Positions 4,363 to 6,022 of a DNA stretch of 6,022 bases are shown here, piece after piece. The stretch lies in the NCBI GenBank assembly GCA_030609345.1, contig JAUWCK010000072.1, forward strand, positions 1 through 6,022. Direction: 5' to 3'. A program made the position numbers and the translations under genes. Source of the stretch: Methanosarcinales archaeon. GTDB lineage: Archaea > Halobacteriota > Methanosarcinia > Methanosarcinales > Methanogasteraceae. The notes beneath the pieces were generated by a model. That model was not told the origin of the DNA, made no database searches, and saw nothing but the letters and a program-made list of their open reading frames with translations. Each line of letters opens with the position of its first letter. Position 1 is the first letter of the stretch.

Positions 4363-6013
4363 GATATATGGAGGTGCCGGGTGCGGCAAGACATATCACC
4401 TGCTATCAGAACTCGAAGGACTACTCGGAGCGGGTGCAGACATCAATGCCGTCTCAATGCTGACACTCACGAGAGCAGCAAGAAAAGAGTTTGTGCAGCG
4501 AGCATACAAACTCACAGGCAAAGCAGAAAAGAACCTCCAGTGGTTCGGCACGATGCATCAAATAGCGTGGAGAATGCTAAAACTGTCCTATAAGCAACAC
4601 GCGGTGGATAGAAAAGCAATCGCCAACTTTGCTGACGAATATGAGCCACAACCAACAGGCAGGCTGCCAGCACTCACGAAGATCGATCAAGTGAGACGGA
4701 ACTGTATGCATGAGAACAGTCCAGACGGGCTTATCAGAACGCACCGTGCGACTGGCATCAACTTCCAGTATCGAGACCGGATGACTCACAAGTACAAAGA
4801 CCTCCCCATCTCTCAAATCGTATCCTTCAGCAAACAGTGGCACGCGTTCATGGATCATGAAGACCGTTTTGACTTCACGAAGATAATCGAGATTGCAGTG
4901 AGAGAGGTTGCACAAGGCGATACACAGGCGATATTCGAGTATATGTTCGTTGATGAGTTCCAAGACTTCTCGCCCCTCCAGCACGCTCTATATCAAGCCT
5001 TAGCAAAAGACATGAACGAGGTCTGGTTTTGTGGTGACGACTGGCAGGTAATTTACCGCTTCGCGGGCGCATCACCAGACCATCTCATCAATGAGACTGT
5101 ATCACCCGGCAGAGAAGTTATCCTGCCACGAACGTACAGGTACGGGCGTGCCGGGCTCGAGAACTCACTACGATATATCCGGAAGCTCGCTGTACTCAAG
5201 GAGCGAGACATCCACGCAGCAGACCACAAAACAAATGTGCAATATTTGCACGGTGCAAAGTGGCAAGACCATATCCATACCGACAACACAACGTCCGCGT
5301 ACCTCACGCGCACCAACAGCCAAGCCAAAGAGATCGCTGCTATCCTAAAAGCGAAGGGGCTAATATACCGCGTATTAGGGCAGTCATATTCAAAATCAGC
5401 CCACCTGCTACAGGTATATAACTCACTCGCCACTCTCGAACGTGGAGACGTGTTAGTGGATGATGACATCCGCACACTCATTTCCGCACTGCCAGCAACC
5501 ACCATGATCGATGCACAACAGACCACGATAGACGGGCAACACAGCAAACACAAAATACAACTCCTCAAGCCCGGCACGAAGGCGAGAGTAGCGTCCCCGG
5601 ATTACCTTGAATCTCTCAACAAACAATTCTACACAGCAGCCGAGTTTGCAATGTCATTTCTCTCGAACATGACATGGCGAGACGTGATGCTGATAGACCA
5701 CGTCAAAGGTATGCCAGAGTTTATCGCAGAAAAAGGACTCAAGTACCCCACCCCTCACGACGTGAGAATTAATCACGTTGTGGGCACGATACACAAATTC
5801 AAGGGCAACGAAGCCGACAATGTATTCCTGTTCAAGCAACTCCCGTACCCGATATCCGACAATGTTCTGTACGGTAATGCTGCAACACGGGACGCAGAGC
5901 GGAGAACATTCTACGTCGGCGCAACTCGAATGAGGCACAACCTGTACGAAGTGAATGCGTTCTTCAGAGACTATCGCGGTAATCTCCTGCCGAGTATAGA
6001 CGAGATTTTATAG
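4346..6013 (+). CDS. UvrD/Rep-like superfamily 1A DNA helicase
   Basis: A 555-residue protein with the full superfamily 1 helicase motif set (numbering from ATG 4346): Walker A GGAGCGKT (9-16), motif Ia LTLTRAARKEF (from about 39), WFGTMH (66-71), motif II VDEFQD (202-207), motif III GDDWQVIYRFAGA (230-242), motif IV LPRTYRYG (260-267), motif V VGTIHKFKGNEADNV (from about 479), and motif VI ERRTFYVGATRMR (518-530). It should hydrolyse ATP and translocate 3'-5' along single-stranded DNA, and could serve as replicative or repair helicase for the element. It is shorter than bacterial UvrD (about 720 residues), so the accessory subdomains are reduced. An earlier in-frame ATG at 4322 would add MKTWDVKA and overlap the upstream gene by 41 nt. 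I prefer 4346 (17-nt overlap) because the Walker A strand then begins close to the N-terminus. Neither start has a good Shine-Dalgarno site. A further ATG at 6019 suggests another gene beyond the window. Confidence 0.92.
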   Translation: MTIRNKIYGGAGCGKTYHLLSELEGLLGAGADINAVSMLTLTRAARKEFVQRAYKLTGKAEKNLQWFGTMHQIAWRMLKLSYKQHAVDRKAIANFADEYEPQPTGRLPALTKIDQVRRNCMHENSPDGLIRTHRATGINFQYRDRMTHKYKDLPISQIVSFSKQWHAFMDHEDRFDFTKIIEIAVREVAQGDTQAIFEYMFVDEFQDFSPLQHALYQALAKDMNEVWFCGDDWQVIYRFAGASPDHLINETVSPGREVILPRTYRYGRAGLENSLRYIRKLAVLKERDIHAADHKTNVQYLHGAKWQDHIHTDNTTSAYLTRTNSQAKEIAAILKAKGLIYRVLGQSYSKSAHLLQVYNSLATLERGDVLVDDDIRTLISALPATTMIDAQQTTIDGQHSKHKIQLLKPGTKARVASPDYLESLNKQFYTAAEFAMSFLSNMTWRDVMLIDHVKGMPEFIAEKGLKYPTPHDVRINHVVGTIHKFKGNEADNVFLFKQLPYPISDNVLYGNAATRDAERRTFYVGATRMRHNLYEVNAFFRDYRGNLLPSIDEIL

Positions 6014-6022
6014 TTATTATGA

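Noticed and set aside
5053..5577. Minus-strand open frame of 174 codons opposite the helicase
   Set aside because: It lies opposite motif-bearing helicase codons and shows no recognisable protein features.
4228..6013. Toxin-antitoxin pair of RHH protein and downstream gene
   Set aside because: The partner is a complete SF1 helicase with all motifs, not a toxin, so an antitoxin role is not supported here.

Overview
The window looks like a replication and recombination module of an archaeal virus or plasmid. Four things point to archaea: TATA-box promoters (for example TTTATATATGG at 2159-2169), T-tract terminators, a probable leaderless gene, and an archaeo-eukaryotic-type primase (Prim-Pol). 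Other genes carry strong Shine-Dalgarno sites, a mixture familiar from methanogen-lineage Euryarchaeota and their mobile elements. The exact host cannot be told from the sequence alone. All supported genes lie on the + strand.

Left block (1-2139): a short unrecognised gene, probably cut by the window edge, overlaps by ATGA a Bet/RecT-type single-strand annealing protein. That protein carries an unusual N-terminal extension with a SWIM zinc motif and a CCHH zinc-finger-like motif. A strong internal ribosome binding site and ATG at 831 could also yield the annealing domain alone. A small two-HTH DNA-binding protein follows, then a noncoding stretch with two hairpins ending in a clear intrinsic-type terminator.

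Middle block (2140-4227): two TATA boxes precede a 563-residue Prim-Pol protein consisting of a catalytic domain, a Cys cluster, a Thr/Pro/Ala linker and a C-terminal winged helix, with no fused helicase. Downstream lies a noncoding region with a striking repeat array: four direct copies of GGGGTAGCT, an inverted copy, and a perfect 12-bp inverted repeat with a 3-nt centre at 4091-4117. Hand counts suggest that base skew changes from G-rich to mostly C-rich on the + strand near this palindrome. The array is a good candidate replication origin or operator. A 16-nt stretch of it recurs, inverted, inside the primase linker coding sequence.

Right block (4228-6022): a promoter placed for leaderless transcription drives a 44-residue ribbon-helix-helix-like protein, which overlaps a complete UvrD-like superfamily 1 helicase. 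A new ATG at 6019 suggests that the operon continues.

Taken together, the primase would make primers or polymerise, the separate helicase would unwind, and the annealing protein would support recombination-dependent replication or repair. The HTH and RHH proteins would control copy number or expression, possibly through the repeat array. The roles of the individual domains rest on recognisable motifs; the joint system is inference.
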